From Trichomonas vaginalis G3 (lineage: Eukaryota; Parabasalia; Trichomonadida; Trichomonadidae): a DNA stretch of 64,000 nucleotides. A program made the translations under genes and the position numbers. The stretch lies in NCBI RefSeq assembly GCF_026262505.1, contig NC_067203.1, positions 13,466,392-13,530,391 of the forward strand, written 5' to 3'. This document shows, one piece after another, positions 51,959 through 61,650 of this stretch; positions within the stretch are counted from its first letter, which is position 1, and each line of letters opens with the position of its first letter. The notes beneath the pieces were generated by a model. That model saw only the letters and a list, made by a program, of their open reading frames with translations, was not told where the DNA came from and made no database searches.

Positions 51959-52534
51959 TTAGTACGGCTTAGCAATATTTAGATTTTCATTAACATAATC
52001 ACATGGGTTTTCAAATATCTTAACTATAAAATCAGCAATACTCTTTCTAGAAACAGATGTTCCTCTTTCCGGTTGATCTTTCGGAGTGAGAATATAATCT
52101 ATTTCATTAGAACTAGTGAACCAATTCAGCCTAAGAATTGTATAATCAAGTCCACTTGATTCAATAATATCTGCTAATCCGCGATATGGAACTAATATTG
52201 ATGGAACAGGGTCATCATAGATACCAATCGAACTAATTGCAACAACACGCTTAACACCCTGATTCTTCATTGCCTTCACAATAATTTTACCCATTTTTTC
52301 TAAATCACCTGCTAAATTGATATATACGACATCCATTCCTTTAACAGCATTTTCTACAGCCGATAAATTAGTTGCATCACCTACAATTATCTTTGCATTT
52401 CCAGTATTTCCAAGACGATTTTTGTGTCTAACAAAAAGGGTGATATCTAGATGACGTGACAAAGCAGTACAAGTAACTACTTTTCCAAGACTTCCACTTG
52501 CACCAATAATAAGGATCTTATTGAAGACAGCCAT
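51959..52534 (-). CDS. NAD(P)-binding Rossmann protein, NmrA/atypical SDR type
   Basis: A 191-residue single-domain protein. KILIIGASGSLGKVV at residues 6-20 is the glycine-rich dinucleotide site; IIVGDATNLSAVENAV and VVAISSIGIYDD follow in the order of atypical short-chain dehydrogenases, and GLDYTILRLNWF is also typical. There is no YxxxK catalytic pair, so a redox-sensing or atypical reductase role is likely. The type is common in bacteria and probably came by lateral transfer (inference). A host initiator lies 7 bases upstream. Confidence 0.85.
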   Translation of the reverse strand: MAVFNKILIIGASGSLGKVVTCTALSRHLDITLFVRHKNRLGNTGNAKIIVGDATNLSAVENAVKGMDVVYINLAGDLEKMGKIIVKAMKNQGVKRVVAISSIGIYDDPVPSILVPYRGLADIIESSGLDYTILRLNWFTSSNEIDYILTPKDQPERGTSVSRKSIADFIVKIFENPCDYVNENLNIAKPY

Positions 52535-52540
52535 TGAGAA

Positions 52541-52546
52541 AAATGA
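52541..52546 (-). promoter_or_regulatory. Initiator (TCATTT) of the Rossmann protein gene
   Basis: Minus-strand TCATTT, exact TCAYWW, 7-12 bases upstream of the start codon at 52534. Confidence 0.65.
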
Positions 52547-52840
52547 AAAAATTTTGAATTATTTCAAATTTGAGAATATTGAATAAATCATGAATTCACA
52601 CATACCTCAATTTGAAAATCACTAAAGGATTATAAATATAGCTAATATAACGTCATGGCTTCATAAATACGATATTGTTTCACCAATAAACCACAAAAGG
52701 TGCTGTGAATTCATATCGCTAATTCAATTCATTTATTTTCATAACATCAATTTTTTTGTTAAATTTTATTGATAACATGCTAGTTATGAAGAAAAAAAAT
52801 TTGCCATGAATTCACATTCAATCTGGTTGAGTTATCTTTA

Positions 52841-53884
52841 AGGGTGCACCCGTATGTACGTTTATTTGAGAGGAGGAGGATTACCCTCTCAATTTTGAGG
52901 GATTCGTTAGTTTATTTTCTCGATGAATATGCAATAAAATTTGATTTTTACCTTATCAATATACTTCATATAATATACACATATTCATGTAAAAACTTTT
53001 TTCCAAAATCCTCAGGAATTAAGGGATTTTTGAATTTTAAGAATTTTTTTCGAATTTTTTCGAAAAAAAAATATTTTCAGAACAGCCTTAACGGCTAAGA
53101 TTTAGGAACAATGTTAAGTATCAAAAAGAAAGGAGGTCTGATATAGACAACATATATCGTTGAAGGTTGAAAAAATCTCTAATATTTGAGCCCAAAATTT
53201 CAAATTTTAATTTTTTGAAAAAAGAGGCCACCCGCATGTACGTTTATTTGAGAGGAGGAGGATTATATTTTTGAAAGGGTGAAACATTATGAATATGTTA
53301 ATTATATAATAATATGTATTATTATAAAAAAGAAAAAATAAAGCACGTTAAAAATTTTCTTTCTTGATTTTTTACAAAATCTACTTAGAATTATGCAAAA
53401 TATGACTAAATAATTATAAATTTCAAGTTAAATTTTAATTTTGATAAATAATTTAAATTTCAAAATATCAAGTTCAGTTCGACTATGTATGTAGTAATTC
53501 CTCAATAAAGTGTCAAAACCCTATTAAAATATATGAACATTTTCAACATTTTAATGTTTTTATTTAAAAATTTGATGGAATATGAGCTTCAAACAATTAT
53601 TATGTAAAGAAAAATAATTAAATATATGTATTTATTCGTATTACAACCGTAGTAAGTCGATTCTTCCTTTCTTCTACTGAGGTTTGAATTTGATTTCGAA
53701 TTGTAAAGAGATTCAAAGGGAAAATACTAGCGGATAAAAACTACCTCCATGAAAGGGTCATAATGGAGTCAAGTTGTATTTTTTGATATTTTTTGCTTTT
53801 TCGAGCCTAAATAGGTAGCCAAGATAATGCCTAAAAATAAGGTTCTAAGTTCTGAAGTTTACATGATCCTCTCGTGTGCACCCT
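52841..53884. mobile_element. Non-autonomous mariner-like TIR element, about 1.04 kb
   Basis: AGGGTGCAC at 52841 is matched by GTGCACCCT ending at 53884, and both ends are flanked by TA (52839-52840 and 53885-53886), as in Tc1/mariner elements. Inside, a 35-base phrase containing ATGTACGTTTATTTGAGAGG occurs twice in direct orientation (about 52850-52887 and 53236-53272). The first copy abuts the left end. There is no transposase frame; an 84-codon frame at 52844-53098 has no support. It is four bases shorter than the element at 9439-10486. Confidence 0.65.
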
Positions 53885-53886
53885 TA

Positions 53887-54306
53887 ATAATTTTTTGTGA
53901 ATGCATTCAAAAATATAAAAATCAAAATCTTTGCAGATTACGTAACTACTTTTTTTCAAAGTAAGGTTATAAAACATCAACTCGTGGTATTAAAGTATAA
54001 TCATTTACCGAAATTCGAAAATCTTACTTTAATTTTAGAATTTTGATAATTTTAACAAATAAATATAAGATAGACCATATTTAGGTAGATTTAACTATTT
54101 TAATGGGTATTTTATACTCAATCATATAGTATACATGCTTCCTTATAGGAATATGGAAAAATTTCCATTAATGTTTTGATTATCAAGTATTATTTCTGAA
54201 GTATGAGGTCCAACAGACTTTTCCGTTTTAGTTTCCTGTTAATGTTTTACATTTTTAACTCAATATACATCCAATTTATGAGAATAAAAGAAATTTTATA
54301 TCTTTG
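53887..54306. other. Intergenic, no gene seen
   Basis: About 420 bases of AT-rich sequence between the TIR element and the phosphodiesterase-like gene. A 65-codon frame at 54203-54400 overlaps the next gene's start and is not supported. Confidence 0.5.
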
Positions 54307-54312
54307 TCACTT
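54307..54312 (+). promoter_or_regulatory. Initiator (TCACTT) of the GAF-phosphodiesterase gene
   Basis: TCACTT fits TCAYWW and lies 17 bases before the ATG at 54330, confirming that start. Confidence 0.65.
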
Positions 54313-54329
54313 TTTGTCTGTTATAAAAA

Positions 54330-57300
54330 ATGCGCCCTCAGACGGTGGCCGCAAAAAACACCTCGAGGAGCTTTACTTCAACTGGAGGAACACTACATGA
54401 CGGATTGCGGCGGCCACCTAAACTCAAATCTCTTGAAGATCCAATAAATTATATTAGAACTTTAACTCAGAAAGCAAATGCATATGCACAAGCATTAACT
54501 GCATTAGAACTAGATAGAGAATCGAACTTATCTGTTATGGATTCCATGGAACGTGAAATTCATCAAAATTCTGAACAAATCCTAGCATTATCAAAATTAA
54601 ACGATCAACCATTCTCCGAAACCAACAATGAAAGTAATCCAACAGAAAAAACAACAAACAACAACTCAAGTAAAAATTCAATTCAAGTTTCGTTCGGATT
54701 ACCAGAGCGATCAACAGAATCAGCCGATATCATAAACAAACTCAAACAGAATCCTTTATTTATCAAAGCATTCGATACAAAAGCGAATATCGACGAAATT
54801 GCAAAATCATTCAAAGAAAACTCAAATCCAACAGGATTTAACTACATAATGCGTCAACTATCACGCATGGCATTGATAAATGATGTCATTACACCACTAG
54901 CAAACAAAGTAACAATAGGTGTAAACAAAGATGACTTTACATCACTTTTAGACCAAAGTTTACGTCTTTTATTTCCAAATGCCAGTTCCAGAGTGGTCGA
55001 TATCGGCTCAGATGTTGAAACAAAAGCAGTTTTAACAGTTGACGGAAATGTAATTTTGGAATGCAAAGAAAAACACATGCCACATCAAGAAACTATGTTA
55101 AAATCAACATTAGGGTTCCTTAAACTTCCTTCTCCTCAACCTCCTGATAATTCAGTCAAATCCTTATTTGGAAAACCAACTTTTTTTGATCAAAAAACAG
55201 AAAAATTTACTGAAGAAGATAAATTAATTGCAAATCACTTTTCTGACATCGCCAAGCCTATTATAGAGAGATTTCTTAGATACGACAGACTGAATAAGCT
55301 GTGTGAGAACAGGAGATTCGCTTACGAGTTTTCCAGAGACATTTTAACAAGAAGAACAATCACTGAATTATTACCTTTTCTTTTAATTTCTGTTGGAACT
55401 TATTTGAGTGCAAATGATGTTGAATTGTTTCTTGTTGATAATGAAAACTTCGTCTACTATGATGTACAAGGTCGAGATCTCATCAAGAAGTCATTAAAAC
55501 AATGTGGAGTTCCTCTTTATGTATTGAAATCCCAAAAAGCTGTTGAAATTTCTTATTTGACAAAAAGTTGCGAATATTTTTCAGAAGAAATTGATTCATG
55601 GGCTGAAAATCAACCATTTATTGCTAGTCCTATTATTTCTAATGATATTGTTATAGGTGTTTTGTGTTGTGCAGGTAATATCAAGAGTCTTTCTTTCTCA
55701 GATAAAGACATTGAATTACTCAAAGATATGTGTTCTGTTTTAGCAGCTGTTATTCCATTTTTATGCGCAAAAGAACTAGAAAGCGAAGAGAAAATAGATC
55801 CAAAACAATCTCTTCTTTTGTACCAAAAGATGAACGAAAATGAAACTGATAATTATTTGATGAATGTCGCAAATTTACTTTCTATTTCAATTAATTGTGA
55901 ATTTATTGTAATTTTCTGCCAAAATAAGACAAAAATCATCCTGAAAAATGGTGAAGATTTCGGTAGATTGATATTTACAGAAGTATCCATGAAATCTATT
56001 AGTGAGAACTCACAAGACAAAGTGTTAATCGCTAATCCTTGCACAAAAATTCCAAATTTTGCTTCTGTTTCTGATGTAAGATGTGAAAATTTAATTGCTT
56101 TCACACAAAGAAACATCACATTCTGTTGTGTGAATAGTCAAAACGAGAACAAAGAGTTCTCTGATTTCGAGCAACTTTTGATACAATCTTTGCATAGTTA
56201 CGCAAAAGTTTATGATGAAATAAACATCAGAAAATCGAACATTTCAGATTTGAAGCAAAAATCATTTCAAATGCGAGAAATTCTTGAAAACTCAGCAAAA
56301 TCGAAGAGTTTATCAGAGTTAATGGATATTGTCACTGAGAAGATGAAGATGAATGCCTATTCCATATGGAAATACACTCCTTTGTTGCAAACATTTAATT
56401 GTGTTTTGTCTAACAAAATTCAAAAGAATTCTATCATCCCTTGTGATGATTATTTGTTTAATAGTTTTGTGAATTTAGAATCAGAGTACATGAATGAAAC
56501 AATTGTTGCAGGAAATCAATCGAAATACTTATTAATGATCAACCAAATTAATGGTTGTGTTTATGCCATCAATATTTACAAACATATAATTGTTTTCTCG
56601 GGAGATTCTTTATCAAAAGATGCTCCTTTGATTGCCCACGATTATTCCAGTTTGATACATTTCATGATGATAAAAGAGCTGAAGAATGATTTGATTTATG
56701 AAGCAATTGATTTAAATAACACAAAAATAAGTGATGCAGAAATTAATCACAGATTGTTTTGTTCATCGAATTATAATGATCCTGAACTAATTGAAATTGT
56801 TTTGAGGATTTTCAAGATGATGAAAGTTCAAGCAACATTGAGCAAACAAGACTTTGAAATGGCAAAATTCATTTTGAAATGTAGAGAAATGATTAATATA
56901 AACCAAAAACCATTTCACAATTTCAGACATTCTGTTGATTGCTTGCAATTTGTTTATTACACTCTGTTGAAATCAAGACTTTGTAATAAACTTGATCCAC
57001 ATCAAATTGTTGGTTTATTATTCGCTACTTTGTTACATGATGTTTCTCATAATGGATATAATGATGAATACCACAAAAACAACAAAACACATTTGTATTT
57101 CGTGGATAATAACTATCCAATGGAGACTTATCATTGCAAAGTTGCTTCAAAGATTATTGATGAATATTTTCCAAATATGAATCAGAGTTTTTGGTCGATG
57201 TTTATTCCTTGTATCAAAGCAACATCTATTCTAAAATTAGTTGAAATGTCTTCACGAATTGTAATGAAAACAGATGAAATATCAAATGATTTCGTGTTCA

Positions 57301-57638
57301 TTTCTTCTTTCGTTTGCTCAATGTCTAATACAGCAAACTCATTTAGAACATTTGAGTTTGGAAAGATAATGGCAAACAATATTTTCAAAGAATTGACAGA
57401 ATTGAATGAAATAGAGAAATCCAAGAATTTACCATTATCAAATATGCTGCCAATTGGATCTTTCGACAATGTTGAATCACTTGAATCAGCTTTCATTACA
57501 ACAACTGCGATGCCTGCAATGAGAGCTTTAACTACTTTATTCCCTGACATGAGCGACATTTACGTACAATTAGAAGAGAACAAGAAACAATGGGAAAATC
57601 TAAAGAGAATGATTCAACAGCAACAAGAGCAGAAATAG
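54330..57638 (+). CDS. GAF-GAF-phosphodiesterase-like protein, probably catalytically dead
   Basis: A 1,102-residue protein. The N-terminus is low-complexity. Two GAF domains lie at about 325-480 (IASPIISNDIVIGVLCCAGN) and 505-635. A cyclic-nucleotide phosphodiesterase domain occupies about 860-1090. HNFRHSVDCL (His863) and LLHDVSHNGYND (His903-Asp904) keep the first three metal ligands. The later ones appear lost: the ATDM segment reads ATSI, the ADLSN segment that supplies the fourth ligand reads CSMSN, and the invariant substrate-gripping Gln is not found near the C-terminus. It probably binds ligands through the GAF domains and regulates without hydrolysis (inference). Membrane spans are absent, so it is cytosolic. 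Confidence 0.8.
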   Translation: MRPQTVAAKNTSRSFTSTGGTLHDGLRRPPKLKSLEDPINYIRTLTQKANAYAQALTALELDRESNLSVMDSMEREIHQNSEQILALSKLNDQPFSETNNESNPTEKTTNNNSSKNSIQVSFGLPERSTESADIINKLKQNPLFIKAFDTKANIDEIAKSFKENSNPTGFNYIMRQLSRMALINDVITPLANKVTIGVNKDDFTSLLDQSLRLLFPNASSRVVDIGSDVETKAVLTVDGNVILECKEKHMPHQETMLKSTLGFLKLPSPQPPDNSVKSLFGKPTFFDQKTEKFTEEDKLIANHFSDIAKPIIERFLRYDRLNKLCENRRFAYEFSRDILTRRTITELLPFLLISVGTYLSANDVELFLVDNENFVYYDVQGRDLIKKSLKQCGVPLYVLKSQKAVEISYLTKSCEYFSEEIDSWAENQPFIASPIISNDIVIGVLCCAGNIKSLSFSDKDIELLKDMCSVLAAVIPFLCAKELESEEKIDPKQSLLLYQKMNENETDNYLMNVANLLSISINCEFIVIFCQNKTKIILKNGEDFGRLIFTEVSMKSISENSQDKVLIANPCTKIPNFASVSDVRCENLIAFTQRNITFCCVNSQNENKEFSDFEQLLIQSLHSYAKVYDEINIRKSNISDLKQKSFQMREILENSAKSKSLSELMDIVTEKMKMNAYSIWKYTPLLQTFNCVLSNKIQKNSIIPCDDYLFNSFVNLESEYMNETIVAGNQSKYLLMINQINGCVYAINIYKHIIVFSGDSLSKDAPLIAHDYSSLIHFMMIKELKNDLIYEAIDLNNTKISDAEINHRLFCSSNYNDPELIEIVLRIFKMMKVQATLSKQDFEMAKFILKCREMININQKPFHNFRHSVDCLQFVYYTLLKSRLCNKLDPHQIVGLLFATLLHDVSHNGYNDEYHKNNKTHLYFVDNNYPMETYHCKVASKIIDEYFPNMNQSFWSMFIPCIKATSILKLVEMSSRIVMKTDEISNDFVFISSFVCSMSNTANSFRTFEFGKIMANNIFKELTELNEIEKSKNLPLSNMLPIGSFDNVESLESAFITTTAMPAMRALTTLFPDMSDIYVQLEENKKQWENLKRMIQQQQEQK

Positions 57639-57936
57639 CTTTATTTTTATATTATTTATTATTTTGTTTTGTAATGTAAATATGATTTTTTTTTACTCCT
57701 ATCATTTAATATTTTAATCCGTGAAAAAAAGATGCCGGAAATGCTAAAATGCAACAATGACTATTCTTCTAGAATAAGTCAAGGTAGAATCATTAATAAA
57801 CATTCATGAAATTTTCATTGATTGAGGATGCAGACTTGGAAATTCTTCTCGCTTGAACCAAAGCTGAAACAATAAAATATTGATGAAATTTAGAAAAATG
57901 AAAATTTTATTTTTTGTTTACAATACTCTCATCAAA

Positions 57937-59136
57937 TTAGAACTTGAAAGCAGCAGCACCCTCGCCAGCATTTGTAGCGAAGATGATTGGATCCTTGACG
58001 CCACGTGGCTCGTAGAATTGTTTCTTAACGTTCTCAATGAACTTAGCTGGATCAGCATCTGGAGCAAGGATGAAAACTGTGCAGCCACCCCAGCCAGCAC
58101 CAGTAAGACGGCCACCAAGAGCGCCATTCTTAAGACCAGTCTCGACAAGAGCATCGAGAGCTTCGCAGGAGCACTTGTAGAGGTCGCGGCAGGAAGCATG
58201 GGATTCCTTCATGAGCTCGCCCCACTGCTGGAGGGAAGCACCGTCCATCTTAATAACACGGTGAGCTTCGCCAACAACATGAACAGCGCGATCGCGGAGA
58301 ACGAGTTTGCCTTCGCGTTCTGGGAGCTTCTTGGCAGCTTCCATAGCACCTTCCCAACCAAGCTTGGCAACAACTTCGCCGATTGTCTTAGCGCCTGGCA
58401 TCATGAGCTCAGCAGCGCGGCGAACTTCTTCAACACGGCGGTTGTAGCAGTCATCAGCTGTAGCAAGCTTAGCAGCGGCAACACCTGTGTGGGCAACAAC
58501 GAAGTGAGCTGGTGGGAGCTTGACTGGCTTGGCTGTGATCTTTGGAACGAATGAGATGACGCAAGCATGGTCCTTCTCACCGAGGATGGAGATAGCCTGG
58601 TCCATACCACCGCACATGACACCAACACGGTGCTCGGCTTCAACGCACTTCTCGACCAGCTTGCCCTTGTCAGCACCACCGCCTGTAAGGAGGTCAAGGC
58701 CCATAGCAACAGCGCAAAGAAGAGCTGCAGATGAGGAAAGACCAGAAGCAAGTGGAACGTTGCCGCTGATGAGGACATCAAGGCCATTGACGTGCTGGTT
58801 GAATGTCTCAAGGAATGTCTTGACGGCTGATTCAACGTACTGAACCCAACCCTCGCCAAGGAGCTTCTTTTCGGCGATCTTGACATCGGAACCCTTGAGA
58901 TGGGAATCAAGGTTGCGGATACGGAGGAGTCCACTCTCGTTGGAAGCAAGAAGAGCTGTTGTGAACTTTCCCTCAAGAGCCATTGGGAAAACAGAGAAGC
59001 CGCAGTAGTCAATGTGCTCACCAATGAGGTTAACACGGCCTGGAGCACGGCCTGCGAATTGTGGCTTGACGCCGAATTCCTTTTCGAAGACTGGGATCAT
59101 CTCCTGGACAAGCTTGTCGCTTGCTGTGAAAGACAT
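57937..59136 (-). CDS. GALK: Galactokinase (GHMP kinase)
   Basis: A 399-residue protein of normal galactokinase length. GRAPGRVNLIGEHIDYCG at about 29-46 is the galactokinase signature, LASGLSSSAALLCAV at about 129-143 the ATP-binding GHMP motif, and GGRLTGAGWGGCTVF at about 342-356 motif 3. It phosphorylates galactose at C1 using ATP, the first step of the Leloir pathway, in the cytosol. Codon use is strongly biased to C- and G-ending codons, unlike most neighbours, as in highly expressed genes here. Overlapping frames on both strands are shadows of that bias. The initiator at 59144 lies 8 bases upstream. Confidence 0.93.
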   Translation of the reverse strand: MSFTASDKLVQEMIPVFEKEFGVKPQFAGRAPGRVNLIGEHIDYCGFSVFPMALEGKFTTALLASNESGLLRIRNLDSHLKGSDVKIAEKKLLGEGWVQYVESAVKTFLETFNQHVNGLDVLISGNVPLASGLSSSAALLCAVAMGLDLLTGGGADKGKLVEKCVEAEHRVGVMCGGMDQAISILGEKDHACVISFVPKITAKPVKLPPAHFVVAHTGVAAAKLATADDCYNRRVEEVRRAAELMMPGAKTIGEVVAKLGWEGAMEAAKKLPEREGKLVLRDRAVHVVGEAHRVIKMDGASLQQWGELMKESHASCRDLYKCSCEALDALVETGLKNGALGGRLTGAGWGGCTVFILAPDADPAKFIENVKKQFYEPRGVKDPIIFATNAGEGAAAFKF

Positions 59137-59143
59137 TAGCGAA

Positions 59144-59149
59144 AAATGA
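59144..59149 (-). promoter_or_regulatory. Initiator (TCATTT) of galactokinase
   Basis: Minus-strand TCATTT, exact TCAYWW, 8-13 bases upstream of the start at 59136. Confidence 0.65.
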
Positions 59150-60489
59150 ACTTATCTGCAGTGACTTTTTTAGCTCTCAAAATTCCAATTCAAATAATGG
59201 GTTGACAGATAATTCAATTTTGTTTAATTTTTAAATTAATATAATCTATATGCAATAATAATGCAAATGTAAATTTACTGTGGAAATACCTTCTCAAACC
59301 ATTCAAAAATTTGAGAGCACCCGTAAAATGCTATAACAGGTAAATGATGGGTATATTAATTATCTTGAAATAATGAGTATTATTATCCCTACGAATATAT
59401 AGGTTCTGAATTAATTTTTTGAAAAGATTGATAGGGTTTTTTATTCTTCTGAAAATTGAATGGCCCCGTGAAAGTGATCCTTGGTCGATACAAACATTCA
59501 TGAAACAAAAATATAATTTTCGAGACTATGACCAAATTAGAAGAGCAATCCTTTTTAAAAGTTACAATTATTTTACAATTTTACTCCTATTGACCATTTT
59601 AATCATTTTTATTATATATAAACTGTAAATTGCTCCATCTACATGCTTAGACTTCTCTTGAATACACGAAATCCCAAATGATTGGATGTTCAATACCCTA
59701 CGTTCCCAACTTCTGGAAAACGGTTTTTCACCCTTATGATCAGTTTCAGACACTTTGGGAGTCTCCCAAACTTTGATATTTTGCATTATGATAGAGAAAC
59801 GTGTCTAGTTTAACGCACAGTTGTTTTAAAGGCAAATGATGATATCACATGAAATTATCAAATTATCAAATTTTGAAGTACCAGTCCAAAGGGTTAATTA
59901 GATCCTACACAGATGTGCGATAGTGAAACATATGTGTTCTTGATTTGAGAAGTCCTACTGATAGAGGTATAAATCTCACAGCTTTGTGTGAGTGTGTCTG
60001 ACACTTGTATAGAGTGGAATATGCGCCGACATATATTATATAATAACATGTAGTTGATAATTATGAAAAAATAGAATTCGATGCGAATGATATTGAAAGT
60101 TGTTTTGTAATTTGATATTTTTCTTATATGTGTTAATTAGTAAATGGCTTGTTTGTTGTGATAGTACTATGAAAAATGAAAGGTATTTTAAATTAAAAAA
60201 TTGAGATTTTGAGATATCTCTAGAATTAAGAATTTATTATGTATTTGACTTTTATATAACTATGTGTAAAGGATCTCGATGTCTATATGCTTTAAATAAA
60301 ATTAAATAAAATGAGATAAAAAATTAAAATGGACAAGAAGATATATGGAAATGTAATTTGTATTGTGTTGGTTGTTGGCAAAATGATTTTAATACAGATT
60401 TAAGGATTTGGAATGGATTTGAAATTAAATGATTTTAATTCAAGGAGTAATAAGATTTTGAACTGGTTTTTATTTTGTGAATGTAAATT
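59150..60489. other. Intergenic, no supported gene
   Basis: About 1.3 kb of AT-rich DNA. A 69-codon frame at 59419-59628 ends in one hydrophobic span but has no initiator nearby and no recognisable relatives. Nothing else was seen. Confidence 0.5.
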
Positions 60490-60858
60490 CCTTCCATAGG
60501 ATATGTATTAGAAAGATCAATGTCAAACTTTTTGAAAGAATTGTTTTTTTGTTGAGCGATTTTCTCATATTTAATAATATATTTAAGTTGGCGTATCTTA
60601 CGCCCTTCCAAAATATGTATTAGAAAGATAAATTTTAAACTTTTTGAAAGAATTGTTTTTTTGTTGAGCGATTTTCTCATATTTAATAATATATTTAAGT
60701 TGGCGTATCTTACGCCCTTCCAAAATATGTATTAGAAAGATAAATTTTAAACTTTTTGAAAGAATTGTTTTTTTGTTGAGCGATTTTCTCATATTTAATA
60801 ATATATTTAAGTTGGCGTATCTTACGCCCTTCCAAAAATATGTATTAGAAAGATGACT
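60490..60858. repeat. 112-base tandem repeat, about 3.3 copies
   Basis: The phrase GGCGTATCTTACGCCCTTCC recurs at steps of 112 bases (GCGTATCT at 60591, 60703 and 60815). The first copy is more divergent, the next two nearly identical, and the last is cut off near 60858. The unit is not a multiple of three, so open frames through it are not genes. The unit contains the short inverted repeat GGCG-TATCTTA-CGCC. Confidence 0.85.
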
Positions 60859-60879
60859 TATAATTTCATAAATTATTTT

Positions 60880-61490
60880 GTCCCGACGGTTTGAGCGGTT
60901 ATCAGAATGGTTGCTTACACAATGCGTCAGCAAAATGTCGGTTGGGGTGCCCTTCTTGGCCTCCTGAGTACTCACCAAGATACCCCCAGCTCCCGCAAAA
61001 CACCTCCCTTAGGTGCGCATTACCTGACGGCATTATTTTGCAATTATTTCAAATTTTTTAGATGTCTTTTGTTAAAGTTTGTTAACTAAAGACTTGAAAA
61101 CAGCTTACCGCTTCAAGCTGCTCTCTTCCCGGTTCCTCTGCCGCAATCTTCTGTTTGATTGTGCGCAAAGCTCTCCTCCTTGTGAACTTTGCCTGACAGA
61201 TACACCTGGGAGACAGCATTCGGACATTTTACCGCTTCAAGCTGCTCTCTTCCCGGTTCCTCTGCCGCAATCTTATGTCTGATTGTGCGCAAAGCTCTCC
61301 TCCTTGTGAACCATGGCTGATAGAAAGAACTGAAAGACAGGATAGGAGGAACATGCCGGTTCAAGTTAACTTGCAATATGCTTCTGATTAGTGATTTTAG
61401 ATGAAAGATTAGCGAAATCGCATTTAATTTGGATAGAAGGATTCAATTTTATGAAGCAGGCTCGTAGAAAATATGCAGGAATAGCACAAT
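60880..61490. repeat. GC-richer stretch with an 83-base direct duplication
   Basis: TTACCGCTTCAAGCTGCTCT starts at 61105 and again at 61229. Each copy runs 83 bases (61105-61187 and 61229-61311) with two differences and ends at TGTGAAC. Upstream (60880-61040) lies a GC-rich unique part. Reading frames here (for example 61376-61113 minus) contain the duplication but match no family. The block ends at the three hairpins at 61492-61610. Confidence 0.7.
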
Positions 61491-61491
61491 C

Positions 61492-61610
61492 TTTTGCAAT
61501 CACAACGCGATTGCAAAACTTCGACCGACAAGAGTGTATTGTGCACTCTTGTCGGTCTGCATGTCTCATTCCGGGAGACATTGTCACTGCATGTCTCCCA
61601 GAATGAGACA
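61492..61610. repeat. Three consecutive strong stem-loops
   Basis: Hairpin 1: TTTTGCAATC/GATTGCAAAA, arms 61492-61501 and 61509-61518. Hairpin 2: GACCGACAAGAGTG and its exact complement, arms 61523-61536 and 61544-61557. Hairpin 3: 19-base arms 61562-61580 and 61592-61610 with one mismatch (TGTCTCATTCCGGGAGACA). Loops are 7, 7 and 11 bases, and exactly four bases separate neighbouring hairpins. They lie about 40 bases downstream of the alcohol dehydrogenase stop, so they may be in its 3' untranslated region, or be an independent structured RNA or palindromic element. Confidence 0.8.
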
Positions 61611-61650
61611 ATCTTCCGCATTCATATTTTTGAATTAGGAAAGAATATTT

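Noticed and set aside
58401-59139. Long frames overlapping galactokinase on both strands
   Set aside because: Shadows caused by the GC-rich codon use of galactokinase; no motifs.
60435-60978. Reading frames of 81 and 126 codons on the minus strand
   Set aside because: They consist of the 112-base tandem repeat, whose length shifts the frame at each copy; not a gene.
60880-61040. tRNA or other classical RNA gene in the GC-rich stretch
   Set aside because: No cloverleaf or A/B-box combination could be found by eye.
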